This document shows, in pieces, positions 1 to 8,424 of a DNA stretch of 34,120 nt. Location of the stretch: NCBI GenBank assembly GCA_029550925.1, contig JAKPGL010000123.1, positions 1 to 34,120 on the forward strand. Direction: 5' to 3'. A model generated the notes under the pieces. It was given only the letters and a program-made list of their open reading frames with translations. It had not been told where the DNA came from and ran no database searches. The first letter of the stretch is position 1; each line of letters begins with the position of its first letter. Made by a program: the position numbers and the translations under genes. This stretch comes from Planctomycetota bacterium. GTDB lineage: Bacteria > Planctomycetota > Planctomycetia > Pirellulales > Thermoguttaceae.

Positions 1-726
1 CATGAAGAAATTGGGCGCCTGCCCGATGGGTGTAAATGTAACCACGATGGTCCCCAGGGGTGCCGGTCAGATACTCGGCCACCCCAACCGTGTTACTGCT
101 GCCGTCCGTAATGTCCTCGATTCTTGTCACCCGGTTGAGGCTAAAGACGCACCTTTGCGTGAAAGGGACGCTCACGCCCCTACCTTCATTCCACGTGTCG
201 CCGTCGGTCAGGCCGGTAAAAATCCCCAAATAGTTGCTTACGAATAGAAGGATATCCGGCGATCCATGCGGCGAAGGCTTGCACTGCCCGCCCCTACCGT
301 CGCTGGGACATAATAGCGTCGGCACTGACGTGTTGAGGACCGACTTGGGCCAGACCGAAGGAGCCTGCGAGTACCACGGCTTGCAATTCGTCTTCAGCGC
401 CTCTTGGAACCCTTCGTAGAGCGGCTGCTGTTCCATGAACGGCAGGAGGGCATGTAAGAAGTAGGGCCATTCCGGCCAACCGAAAACTCCTCCAGCGCCG
501 TACGACCCTAGGGGAAAGCTCCGGTGGGCGCTATGGTAATTGTGCATAGCCAGACCAATCTGTTTGAGGTTATTGGCGCACTGGGCGCGTCGGGCCGCCT
601 CCCGGGCCGCCTGCACCGCCGGTAAAAGCAAAGCAATCAAAATCCCGATAATCGCAATCACCACCAAAAGCTCCACCAGCGTGAAACCATGTAGGGGCTG
701 GCGGAAGAAACTATACTTATGCCCAT
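1..726 (-). CDS. DUF1559 pilin-like protein, 3' end outside window
   Basis: The visible part is 242 codons starting at the ATG at 726, chosen because AAGGA lies 9 bases upstream and the prepilin signal follows at once. A short leader ends in HG, then [20 protein letters not shown], the type III (prepilin) signal: cleavage expected after Gly14, with Glu at +5. After the N-terminal helix come ARRAQCANNLKQIGLAMHNY and later DITDGSSNT, both typical of the planctomycete DUF1559 family. The exact role of this family is unknown; members are thought to be exported pseudopilin-like proteins. The C-terminus, where an H-x9-DG motif is usual, is cut off by the window edge. Family assignment is secure; function is not. 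Confidence 0.93.
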
Positions 727-1109
727 TGTAAAATATCCTTCTTTTTTCCCCCAGAGAGCAATCCCTTTTCCCAGCGGGCCGTATCTCCAGAGAGGATGGA
801 GAGGTTCCCCATGAAATGGGAAATTTTCGATCCCAGTAGAACAACCTCATGAACCTCATGTTTTTACCTCCTTCAGGTTGGCCAGCGGAAAATTTTCCGG
901 TAACACTTCAGCCAAATGAAGCACATCCGCCTCTCCCCTGGTGGGAGAGGCCGGCGGAGCCGAAGGCGAAGCCGGGTGAGGGGGGCTAAACATGCTGCCT
1001 GTTTCCTTCTTTCCTCCCTCTGCCTAACCCTCTCCCCGCAGTGGGCAGTGAGGAAACCTAGGTCTAACTCCATTCGGCTGAAATGTTACACTCGTGGCTG
1101 GCTTCCCAA
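727..1109. other. intergenic region holding element A1
   Basis: Gap between two minus-strand genes. It holds palindromic element A1 (900-1089), which ends only 20 bases from the GH2 stop codon, and a 9-base tandem duplication, AACCTCATG twice, near 844-861. I see no convincing promoter or small gene here. Confidence 0.5.
900..1089. repeat. MITE-like palindromic element A1
   Basis: A 190-bp element with inverted ends. The left end GTAACACTTCAGCCAAATG (900-918) matches the reverse complement of the right end CATTCGGCTGAAATGTTAC (1071-1089) at 17 of 19 positions. Inside, a CCTCTCCCCTGG...CCGGGTGAGGGGG arm is followed by a partly complementary CCCTCTGCCTAACCCTCTCCCC arm, so most of the element can fold on itself. 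It matches element A2 (4791-4977) over nearly its whole length. It lies directly downstream of the GH2 gene, where its RNA could act as a terminator (inference). No clear target-site duplication was found. Confidence 0.75.
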
Positions 1110-4100
1110 CTATTTGGACTCTTCCTCCACCAGAAAGACTTGGGGGAGTTCCTCCAGGGTGAGGGGCGGAATGGACGGGGTGAAACGGTCTGAGGCCGCG
1201 TACCGGACCAAACAGTCCAGAAGGTACCCGGCCTCGGGCAGCCCGTTTTCGACACCCTCCAGGACCTGCAAGCAACAGACCAGGATCTTTCCCTGGCCGA
1301 TCCGCCCCTCGCTGAGGATCCCATACCGGTAGAACTTCCAGCGGTTGGTAGGCTGGAACCACTCTTTGCCGACCTTCGGATCGTAATCTTGACGCATGCC
1401 GGAGATAATCGGGGCAAACTTTTCGCGTTCGGGCGATCCCCGCTCGGTGGTATTCAGCGCCGCCAGTCCGTTGCCGAAAAGTCGGTAGAATTGGTAGGCA
1501 CAGAAACCATCGTGGGGCATCCCGTCCAAGGCCGGATGGGGTTCGATCCATGTGCCCACGCTTTGGATCCAATTTGCATAAAAGCCGATCCCACGCGGCC
1601 GGGCCAACGCCTGCCCATCCGGCAAAAGAATCAACGATTTGCCGGAAGCAACTTGGTGGGCGATCTGCTTTGTCAGCCGACGGGCCAACACCACCTCCGC
1701 CTGCTCCCAGGAAATGTTCGGTTCTACGGCGTAGCGTGCGTCCAGGGTTTTTGAGCCGGTGAGGTTCTTGATCCGCACCGGGCCAAGATCGGGGTTCTTG
1801 GCTGGGAAAACCCAGTAATCCCAATGGTTGGTTTGCTGGCACGCCTCTGAGTCCAGATGGACCACCAAGCGGAAGTGTTCGGCCCGGCTCAGTGGGAATG
1901 GGCCGAGGGTAATCTCGCCGATCGGCTTGACTTCTCCCACCTTAACCTCCACGGGGGCCAGCACACCCTGGGCGAGGGTCTGTGGCCCCGCCTGCACCGT
2001 CCAGACCACCCGTCCGTTGTGGATGGGTTGCTCTCCGTAGTGGGAGATTGCTAGCGTCGTCTGTTTCGGTTGCCCCGCCGCTAACACACGCTCCCAGGGG
2101 CCATCCCGATTCAGCAGCACCGTCTCCCGATTGAACTGGACAATGGGCGCCGGATCAGGGAACTTTTCCGGCTCGTAGAGGGTGTTGAATATGCCGAAGG
2201 TGGGCATATCCCCCTCTACATCGCCGGGATAATCCGTAAAGCACCAATAATGGTAGCCGTCCAAGGTGGGCCGCCATCGGGCGTTCTCGAACTGCTCTTT
2301 AAGATACAGGTAGAATAGGTCCACGGATCGCCGCTGAATTTGGGGATACCGGTCGGTAAGCCCCAACTCGGCGATCTGCCGGCGATGATAGCTGATGCAG
2401 TTGTTATCGATGAACACGCCGGTGTATTTCTCCACCAGCGAGAGGTCCGGAAACGGCCCTACGTAGCTGTTGGGGAACTCGTGCCAGAGGTAAGGCCGGC
2501 CGGCGTACTTTTCATACTTTTCATACTCAGCCTGCCACGATGGGTCCACCGGCCCTGCCGTAATGCACGAGCCGATCCTCCCGGCCTGGGGAACAATATC
2601 CATCTGTACTTTTGCTTTGCTATCGAGCTTCCCGTTCAGATACAGTTTCAGCTCCGTTCCATCGTAAACGACGGCCAAGTGGTTCCATCGGCCCACGCTC
2701 ATGGCGCCGGCAGATACCAGGAATTCCTTGTAGTAACCTCCCAGGCGAATATGTCCCAGGCCTTTCTCTCCATCCTCAGCGATCAAGAAGCCACGTCCTC
2801 GCACAGGCGCTCCGAAGGAAAACGGCGTGCCGTAATCGCCGGGGGCAAAACAGTCCGGACGCACCCAGAGCGAGACGCTAAAGGGGGCGATGCCGGCAGC
2901 GAACGTGCTTGCCGCCGCTGCTGGGAGGTCCACGCCTCGGCTTTTCGGGCGGGTGCGGATGGCCGTACTGGCGCTGGCTGGCTTCAGGGCGCCAGGTTGC
3001 GAAAAATCGCCGGGCTCCATCGTGGGTTCGTACACGCCGTGGTGGCCATGGCCGCTGGAGTCGGCCGCCTGCCCCACTCCCTTTTCTTCCAATCGCCAAT
3101 AGGCCTCCGGGGCCAACGCCTTGACCGCCTCCGCATAGTTGGGCGTCGAAGGATCAGCCAGTTTCTGCACCTCCGCCTCGCTCAGCGCACGCTTGAAGTA
3201 GGCCACCTCGTCGATAAGCCCATCGAACCGCTGATCTGGGCTAGGCGGCGGGTCCATCTTTGCCCGCTTCGTAATAATGTCCGTCGGAAATACGTCCGCC
3301 CCTTCCGAACCAATAAAAAACCGCGTGGGGTCCAACTCCTTGAACTTCGCATGGGCGTAACGCACGTAGTCTATCCAATCCGGCTTCGGCTTGTCGCCCT
3401 CGCACTCAAACAACTCGTTGGCTGCACTGAACGCGTACCACGACGGATGATTTCGATAGGCCTTGACAATCCGTTCTACCTGCTTTTTCAGCAGCGGGAT
3501 GGCCTCCTTCGGCTTGTGATAGACCTGGCCTTCGCACAAAATCAGCATCCCCACCTCATCGGCCGCCTCGAAGTATTCTTTGATCGGTGTATTGGAAAGA
3601 AAGCGGATTCCGTTGAATCCATAGCGTTTGGCCATCCGGAGCCGATTCACGTAGATACTCTTGTCCGGATACTGGGTGCCGGTAAGCACCTCTACCGAGT
3701 CGTCGCCTAGCCCACGGATGAAATAGGGACGACCGTTCAGCAGCAGTACCCCTCCTTTGCCCACAGTCAGTTGCCTCATGCCGAAACGATCGCTCACCAC
3801 GTCGAGGCATTGCCCGCCGGCCAACAGTTTCACCTCCACCCGGTACAGGAACGGGTCCTCCGGCGACCAAGGCCGCATAGGATCGATCTTGACGTTAATG
3901 ATGGCCGGCTCACTTTCCGCCTGGCCTGGAGCGAAGCGGATCGGGCCGCTCGCTTGAAACTCAGGCCCCCCGCCAGAACACGGCGATACCCGAACCGCCA
4001 GATCGCCTTGCCAAGCAGCGTCCGTCCTGCTGCGCCGCAGCACCACCCGCACCCGGGCGGTTTGCTGGGCCAGGTCAGGAATCACAAACAGATCGTCAAT

Positions 4101-4667
4101 CGCAGGGTCCGAACGCGCCTCCAGGTGCACCCCCCGATACAACCCACCCCACCGTCCAATAAAGTTGAACATACCAACCGGTGCTACTCCCGTACTATCC
4201 ACCCGGCAAGCGATCACCGCAGCAGCGCCCGGCTGGACAAACTCACTGATGTCAAACTCATACGGCGTAACAAACCCCTCCACCACGCCCACCTTCTTCC
4301 CATTGACATATACTTCCGCCGTATTGGAGGTTCCGCCCAGATGAAGCCAGATCCGCCGGCCCGCCCAATCGGCCGGAATCTCCACGCTCCGACGATACCA
4401 TGCCCTACCCTGGTAATCGTTCCGTAAATGGCCTCGCTGTGGGCCAAACCCTTGCGTCTGCCAATTGCCCGGCACCTTGATCTTGTCCGGATAAACCGCC
4501 TCGGCCGTAAACCACCGCTCGGCCACCCCTTGGTCCTGCGGATCCAGACGGAAGTCCCACGGACCACAAAGGTCCACCCGCGCACGCTCTCCACCTACCG
4601 CCCACACCCCATACCCCAGCACCCACACCCAAACCCATTTCGCCACAGATGCTCTACAAACGTTCAT
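1110..4667 (-). CDS. exported GH2 glycosidase with an inserted, permuted LamG domain
   Basis: 1185 residues. The start at 4667 is preferred over an upstream ATG at 4721 because GGGAGGAG precedes it and a signal peptide follows (about residues 1-26). The jelly-roll (about 30-190) and Ig-like sandwich (about 190-300) are typical of glycoside hydrolase family 2 (beta-galactosidase/glucuronidase-like). In the TIM barrel, the AANE motif gives candidate acid/base E418, and RPYLWHEFPNS gives candidate nucleophile E730. WCFTDYPGD near 808-816 fits the end of the barrel. Residues about 472-707 are a foreign LamG-like module lying between the two catalytic glutamates and in circularly permuted order (see findings). 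The C-terminus (about 880-1185) is a sandwich followed by an alpha/beta region. Substrate cannot be inferred. It is flanked by elements A1, B1 and A2. Confidence 0.88.
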   Translation of the reverse strand: MNVCRASVAKWVWVWVLGYGVWAVGGERARVDLCGPWDFRLDPQDQGVAERWFTAEAVYPDKIKVPGNWQTQGFGPQRGHLRNDYQGRAWYRRSVEIPADWAGRRIWLHLGGTSNTAEVYVNGKKVGVVEGFVTPYEFDISEFVQPGAAAVIACRVDSTGVAPVGMFNFIGRWGGLYRGVHLEARSDPAIDDLFVIPDLAQQTARVRVVLRRSRTDAAWQGDLAVRVSPCSGGGPEFQASGPIRFAPGQAESEPAIINVKIDPMRPWSPEDPFLYRVEVKLLAGGQCLDVVSDRFGMRQLTVGKGGVLLLNGRPYFIRGLGDDSVEVLTGTQYPDKSIYVNRLRMAKRYGFNGIRFLSNTPIKEYFEAADEVGMLILCEGQVYHKPKEAIPLLKKQVERIVKAYRNHPSWYAFSAANELFECEGDKPKPDWIDYVRYAHAKFKELDPTRFFIGSEGADVFPTDIITKRAKMDPPPSPDQRFDGLIDEVAYFKRALSEAEVQKLADPSTPNYAEAVKALAPEAYWRLEEKGVGQAADSSGHGHHGVYEPTMEPGDFSQPGALKPASASTAIRTRPKSRGVDLPAAAASTFAAGIAPFSVSLWVRPDCFAPGDYGTPFSFGAPVRGRGFLIAEDGEKGLGHIRLGGYYKEFLVSAGAMSVGRWNHLAVVYDGTELKLYLNGKLDSKAKVQMDIVPQAGRIGSCITAGPVDPSWQAEYEKYEKYAGRPYLWHEFPNSYVGPFPDLSLVEKYTGVFIDNNCISYHRRQIAELGLTDRYPQIQRRSVDLFYLYLKEQFENARWRPTLDGYHYWCFTDYPGDVEGDMPTFGIFNTLYEPEKFPDPAPIVQFNRETVLLNRDGPWERVLAAGQPKQTTLAISHYGEQPIHNGRVVWTVQAGPQTLAQGVLAPVEVKVGEVKPIGEITLGPFPLSRAEHFRLVVHLDSEACQQTNHWDYWVFPAKNPDLGPVRIKNLTGSKTLDARYAVEPNISWEQAEVVLARRLTKQIAHQVASGKSLILLPDGQALARPRGIGFYANWIQSVGTWIEPHPALDGMPHDGFCAYQFYRLFGNGLAALNTTERGSPEREKFAPIISGMRQDYDPKVGKEWFQPTNRWKFYRYGILSEGRIGQGKILVCCLQVLEGVENGLPEAGYLLDCLVRYAASDRFTPSIPPLTLEELPQVFLVEEESK
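2542..3256 (-). other. LamG insertion within the GH2 gene
   Basis: In-frame segment encoding about 236 residues, bounded on both sides by GGGTCCA on the plus strand (TGGACCC in coding sense) at 2542-2548 and 3250-3256. It begins with the end of a LamG unit (FDGLIDEVAYFKRALS), passes through a linker, then the start of a LamG unit (EAYWRLEE...DSSGHGHHG) and its core (PFSVSLWVRPD...WNHLAVVYDG...LYLNGKLDS). Removing 708 bp leaves a natural-looking GH2 sequence, KRAKMDPSWQAEYEKY. Joining the insert ends gives a natural-looking LamG, TAGPVDPPPSPDQRFDGL. Domain identity is based on motifs. Confidence 0.75.
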
Positions 4668-4690
4668 AAACTCCTCCCGTTCCTTTCTAG

Positions 4691-4777
4691 AAGCTCTACC
4701 AAAATGGCCTTTCCTACTCATTCCCTCCAGAGAGGGAGAATAGGTCGAATCCTTTGGAGCTTCGTTTTGTTAGACTC
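4691..4777. repeat. small inverted-end element B1
   Basis: An ~87-bp element upstream of the GH2 start codon. Left CTCTACCAAAATGGCC is an imperfect inverted repeat of right GCTTCGTTTTGTTAGACTCT. The interior (TTTCCTACTCATTCCCTCC, then AGGTCGAATC) matches element B2 at 12361-12442. Its position means it may contribute to, or interrupt, the GH2 promoter region. Confidence 0.65.
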
Positions 4778-4790
4778 TCTTAATCCAATC

Positions 4791-4977
4791 GTAACCCTTC
4801 AGCCGAATGAAGAACATTCGCCTCTCCCCTGGCCGTCGAGAGGCCGGCTAGCCGTCAGGCTAGCCGGGTGAGGGGGAAAAAGGGGGGCTTGTTTCCGTCT
4901 TTCCCCTCACCCTAATCCGCTTGACGCCAGGGGAGAGGAGAGAAACCTAGGCCCACTCCATTCGGCTGAAATGTTGC
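4791..4977. repeat. MITE-like palindromic element A2
   Basis: A 187-bp element. The left end GTAACCCTTCAGCCGAATG (4791-4809) and the right end CATTCGGCTGAAATGTTGC (4959-4977) are inverted repeats. The interior has the CCTCTCCCCTGG...CCGGGTGAGGGGG arm and a complementary CCCTCACCCTAATCCG...CCAGGGGAGAGG arm, so the whole unit can fold as a long hairpin. It shares blocks such as GAAACCTAGG and ACTCCATTCGGCTGAAATG with A1. It lies between the GH2 and LamG genes, so the GH2 gene is bracketed by A-family copies. Confidence 0.75.
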
Positions 4978-5080
4978 ATCTAATCTAGTACAGGCGTTCT
5001 TACTTGGTTGATTTACCGGAACAGGTTAGCCGGATGAAGCTAACTCGTTGCTTAGAGCCGACGGAGGCCACAGATTCTCA

Positions 5081-5917
5081 TCATGGACGACGAGATTGCC
5101 TCTGCCTGAACCCCCTGGAAATCCAAGGGATCGCCAAACTGCCAAGAACCGCTAAGACGAAACTGGCCGGTTCGGGGACAGGGGTCGCTAACAACCTCAT
5201 CTGCTCGTCGCTCAAGGCATAACGGAAATAGGCAAACTCGTCAATCAAACCCTTAAACGCCTGACCGCCCGTATAAAGCCCCCCCAACGTGCCGCCGGTG
5301 GGTGTGCTCGTATTCAAGGTATAAGCCAGCGAGCTGTCCAACTGGCCGTTGAGAAACAGCTTCAGTGTGTTCCCGTCGTAAGTAATCCCAATATGGTTCC
5401 ACTGCTGGTCAATCAGTTTTCCGACAGAGTAGAGGATATTGTTATAGTAAGTTCCGATGGCTAACTGCCCGTCATTGGTACCATTCTCGGCGATGAGAAA
5501 GGCGTTCTGATTGGGGCTGGCTGGGCCGTAGCTTAGGGGCGTCCCCCAATCAGCAAAACCGTCAGGCTTGACCCACAGCGAAATGCTAAATGGCGAGGCC
5601 CCCGACGCAAACAGCGTCCCAGCCACGCCGCTAAAGTCCACTACTGAACCATTGGCTCCGATAGCACTGTCGGAATCAAAAGGCCACAGGGCGCCGGGTG
5701 TTTGGTTTAGACTCGGCGAGCCGGTGTGCTGGGCATTGCGGTTGTTGCCGCTGAAGTCGTACACCGTCCCCCAAATGGTTTCATTGAGGCGGTAGTATCC
5801 GGCCGGGTTGAGGGACTGCACGTAGTCGATGTAGCCGCCCAGAGCCGTACTCGTGCTACTCCCTACCAGAACACATGCTCCTAACCACAGGATGCTCAGC
5901 CGGGTTCGCCCTTTCAT
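5081..5917 (-). CDS. LamG-domain PEP-CTERM surface protein
   Basis: 278 residues. The start at 5917 (MKGRTRLSIL) is chosen over 6016 because GGGAGGAGG precedes it and a signal peptide follows (about 1-27, ending TALG). One LamG/concanavalin A-like jelly-roll spans about 30-235 (AGYYRLNE, FSISLWVKPD, WNHIGITYDG, LKLFLNGQLDS, FKGLIDEFAYF). The C-terminus has VPEPAS, a hydrophobic stretch and an Arg-rich tail, the PEP-CTERM signal recognised by exosortase, so the protein is expected to be exported and processed at the envelope. Its LamG resembles the one embedded in the neighbouring GH2 and is in normal order. A sigma70-type promoter is visible at 6038-6065. Ligand unknown. Confidence 0.9.
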   Translation of the reverse strand: MKGRTRLSILWLGACVLVGSSTSTALGGYIDYVQSLNPAGYYRLNETIWGTVYDFSGNNRNAQHTGSPSLNQTPGALWPFDSDSAIGANGSVVDFSGVAGTLFASGASPFSISLWVKPDGFADWGTPLSYGPASPNQNAFLIAENGTNDGQLAIGTYYNNILYSVGKLIDQQWNHIGITYDGNTLKLFLNGQLDSSLAYTLNTSTPTGGTLGGLYTGGQAFKGLIDEFAYFRYALSDEQMRLLATPVPEPASFVLAVLGSLAIPWISRGFRQRQSRRP

Positions 5918-6340
5918 AACACCTCCTCCCATCGTAGCAAGTCTTGGGCCTGGCAACCAACCCGACAGGCAAGCGGGTCCAGGCCGCAGCCCGCTCCTGT
6001 CGAACCTTTCAGACATCAGACATCTTACATTCTCCTTAGTCTAATCCACGCCTTTCCCAAGTCAACGCTCTGTCCGAAAAATTCCGAAAAAATTTCCGGC
6101 ACTGGGAAAAGCCGCTTTGCCCGGAAATTAGCATCCCCCCTGGCCATGCCGCAGTGCCGGCACTTCCTTAGTTCTCCCACAGCAGTTTCAAGAGACGCCC
6201 ACTATATCTTGGGGCAAAATGACGATTTGGCCACAATATATAGTAGGAGAATTGGGAGAAGGGATGTTGTAGCCCTAGGCACTCGAGGCCTGCTTCTCCT
6301 GGGACCTACAGAGGGCAACCTTCGGCGGAACTGGCCACTG
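5918..6340. other. intergenic region with one promoter
   Basis: Contains the promoter of the LamG/PEP-CTERM gene (6038-6065) and an inverted repeat ACTATAT...ATATAGT (6201-6207 and 6238-6244) separated by 30 bases, of unknown meaning. No convincing gene. Confidence 0.5.
6038..6065 (-). promoter_or_regulatory. sigma70-type promoter of the LamG/PEP-CTERM gene
   Basis: On the minus strand, TTGACT (-35, plus coordinates 6060-6065) and TAGACT (-10, 6038-6043) are separated by 16 bases. The start codon is at 5917, giving a leader of roughly 110 bases. Prediction by consensus only. Confidence 0.5.
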
Positions 6341-7153
6341 TTACCTTTTGGGTCCTGGTTTCCAGAAGAGGTTGGCAGGTTCTTCGGGCCGTTCGATCAC
6401 CAGCCAAACGTCGAACCGCTGATGGGGGCGTTCCGCTTTTAATGTGGGCGCCAACTTCAGCCGAAGCACACTCTGCGGCGGCCCCCCCAACCGGGGCACT
6501 TCATACACAAATAGACTCGGATCATTGGTCAGCCGACGCTGAAAACCATATCGGCCGGCCAAAAACTGCACCAACTCCCGACCGTCCCCAGTAGTGCCCT
6601 GAAAAGTGATCCGTTGCAGTTGCTGATAGGAATTGAAGTAGTAGGTCAGCGCACCGGCCAGGTCGGTCTCGGCTGGTCCGGTTACGAGCGGTACCCGGTA
6701 GCCTTGGAGTTGCAGATCGGCGAGGCTGGAGGAAACCCTCGGCCAACGGGCCAACACCTCCCGGATCGTTAGATCGAAGCGAAATACTTCGTCCAAAGAG
6801 AGGGGCTGAGGGCCGGGGTGGGCTTTGCCCTCTAAAGTAGGGGCAATTGGATCACCAAAAGGAGGCAGTCCGCTTTGAGAAAGTCCGGAAGTGGCCAAGC
6901 CCTCTAGGGAATGGTCGTTGGATGAGGCATATTCTCCCTGACTGACGGGGTTTGTGGAATCTTTGGGCCATGGAGCATCCGGAAGATTCCCCCCAGAAGA
7001 AGGATCGCGAGAGGATTGCTGAGGATTAGGCAAAGTAGCTTTCCAGGTTTGCCAAAGCGAACTGGCCCCCCAGGGGCCGACGGCTGCCATCAGCAGCCCT
7101 CCCATCGCCAACAGCCAACTCGCCGCTTTTCCTGTCCGAGCCTGGGCGTGCAT
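6341..7153 (-). CDS. unrecognised membrane-anchored protein
   Basis: 270 residues. I do not recognise the family with confidence. The N-terminus has a hydrophobic segment at about 12-30 (SWLLAMGGLLMAAVGPWG), likely a signal anchor or uncleaved signal. Residues about 40-115 are Ser/Pro/Gly-rich and probably disordered. A folded C-terminal half (about 118-265) starts LSLDEVFRFDLTIREVLARWPRV, includes GYRVPLVTG and YYFNSYQQLQRITFQG, and ends on beta-rich sequence (QRRLTNDPSLFVYEVPRL, RFDVWLVIERPEEP). The domain is probably envelope-facing. The start at 7153 is the first ATG; the ribosome binding site is weak. It may follow the DUF1559 gene upstream, but a 296-base gap separates them. Confidence 0.75.
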   Translation of the reverse strand: MHAQARTGKAASWLLAMGGLLMAAVGPWGASSLWQTWKATLPNPQQSSRDPSSGGNLPDAPWPKDSTNPVSQGEYASSNDHSLEGLATSGLSQSGLPPFGDPIAPTLEGKAHPGPQPLSLDEVFRFDLTIREVLARWPRVSSSLADLQLQGYRVPLVTGPAETDLAGALTYYFNSYQQLQRITFQGTTGDGRELVQFLAGRYGFQRRLTNDPSLFVYEVPRLGGPPQSVLRLKLAPTLKAERPHQRFDVWLVIERPEEPANLFWKPGPKR

Positions 7154-7449
7154 CGGAAAAGTCCAACCCTCTGCTATTCCCCCGTTGAGATTTCTGCGTC
7201 CCGAACGCAGGAACTCCGAAGTTCACCGGGAGTCTGCCGGAAACCAGCTTTCGCTACCACATCTTGGGACAAAAAGCCCCTAGAATACCCATCGGCCAGA
7301 GGGCCGGGTTGGCTTGTAAAGATAGAAAGATTTTCGTCTCAACGCATTTCAAGATAAGAAATTACGAAAAATCCAGGAAATCGGAATACACAAGAATTGC
7401 CGGCCCCTATTGGCGGAATCCGCCCCCAAGAGATAGGCGAAAAAGCTGA

Positions 7450-8424
7450 CTACGGCAAAGTAACTGCATTGCCGTCGTTCCGCACACACAGCCAGCGGAA
7501 GGTCTGTAGATCGATCGAGAAGGAGATGGGCCGCACCGAGCCGTCAGCCAAGGCCACATTCACTCCCCCAGGGTGAGAAGAGCCGAAGCGGGTTACCCAA
7601 CAGACCTTGCTGGTATCGGAGGGATTTTGCTCGTTTTCGCCGCATTCGGTGGGATGGGTCGTATCTGCAAGAGGGGGGTATTGGGCGATCCGGGTGGCAT
7701 CCGTATCGCCTGAAGAGGCAAACGCCCCACAATTGACATACGGTTCGTTATCCCCACCGCTCCAGCCAAAGGAAAAGATTTTTTGAAACTTTTCCCCCAG
7801 GAGGATGGTATTCGAGGTTCCGTCCCGGATTTCCGCAAAGCCGACCGGAGGGTTGCACACTCGGGTAACCACCGGGCCGTTAGCTTTGCTATAGCTTTCG
7901 CCGGCGCAGCCGGCATAGTCCGAACGGGCCGTGCCGGTGTCGGATGGATACCGGGCCGCCCGGCGACGACTGGGACAGTAATAAATCGAAATGGGAGTCT
8001 TATAAATCGTGTTGTTATCGGTTTGGTTATAGAGGTTTTCTTGTTCAATGAATGGGAAGATTTGGTAGAAGAAGTTCCAATCGCCTCGATAGGGGGAATC
8101 GCAGCAGCCGTTACAGTCGGTAGTACCGGGCTTATCTTTGCCCGCATCCGGCAGGACCCCATAAGCAGCGTGATAATTATGGAACGCCAGGGCGATTTGC
8201 TTTAGATGGTTGGTGCACTGCATCCTTCGGGCCGCCTCCCGGGCCGACTGCACCGCCGGCAGGAGCAGGGCAATTAAAATCCCGATGATCGTAATCACCA
8301 CCAACAGTTCCACTAACGTGAAACCATGTAGCACCGGGCGGAAGGAGTTATCCTCCCGCTCAGGCAACGTTTCACTCGCCCCTACATAGCTAACCCCCAA
8401 CCGATTGGGCCCCCTCCCGGTCAT
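7450..8424 (-). CDS. DUF1559 pilin-like protein, complete
   Basis: 324 residues. The start at 8424 (MTGRGPNRLG) is chosen over 8481 because AAGGAG sits 8 bases upstream. Prepilin signal: a 34-residue leader ends in HG, then [21 protein letters not shown] with Glu39 at +5. Then ARRMQCTNHLKQIALAFHNYH, a Cys-rich loop (TTDCNGCCDSP), DGTSNTILLGE, and near the C-terminus the H-x9-DG motif (H284, D294, G295 in HPGGVNVALADGS). These are the standard hallmarks of planctomycete DUF1559 proteins, which are exported and pseudopilin-like with unknown exact function. A promoter is predicted at 8480-8509. It is transcribed divergently from ileS. Confidence 0.94.
   Translation of the reverse strand: MTGRGPNRLGVSYVGASETLPEREDNSFRPVLHGFTLVELLVVITIIGILIALLLPAVQSAREAARRMQCTNHLKQIALAFHNYHAAYGVLPDAGKDKPGTTDCNGCCDSPYRGDWNFFYQIFPFIEQENLYNQTDNNTIYKTPISIYYCPSRRRAARYPSDTGTARSDYAGCAGESYSKANGPVVTRVCNPPVGFAEIRDGTSNTILLGEKFQKIFSFGWSGGDNEPYVNCGAFASSGDTDATRIAQYPPLADTTHPTECGENEQNPSDTSKVCWVTRFGSSHPGGVNVALADGSVRPISFSIDLQTFRWLCVRNDGNAVTLP

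Noticed and set aside
2340-3710. Long plus-strand reading frame (456 codons) opposite the GH2 gene
   Set aside because: It lies entirely antisense to a gene with clear GH2 and LamG motifs, and its translation shows no recognisable domain or good ribosome binding site.
900-4977. Composite transposon with A1 and A2 as ends
   Set aside because: No transposase, the two copies have not been shown to move together, and no target duplication is visible outside them. They are recorded as separate elements.
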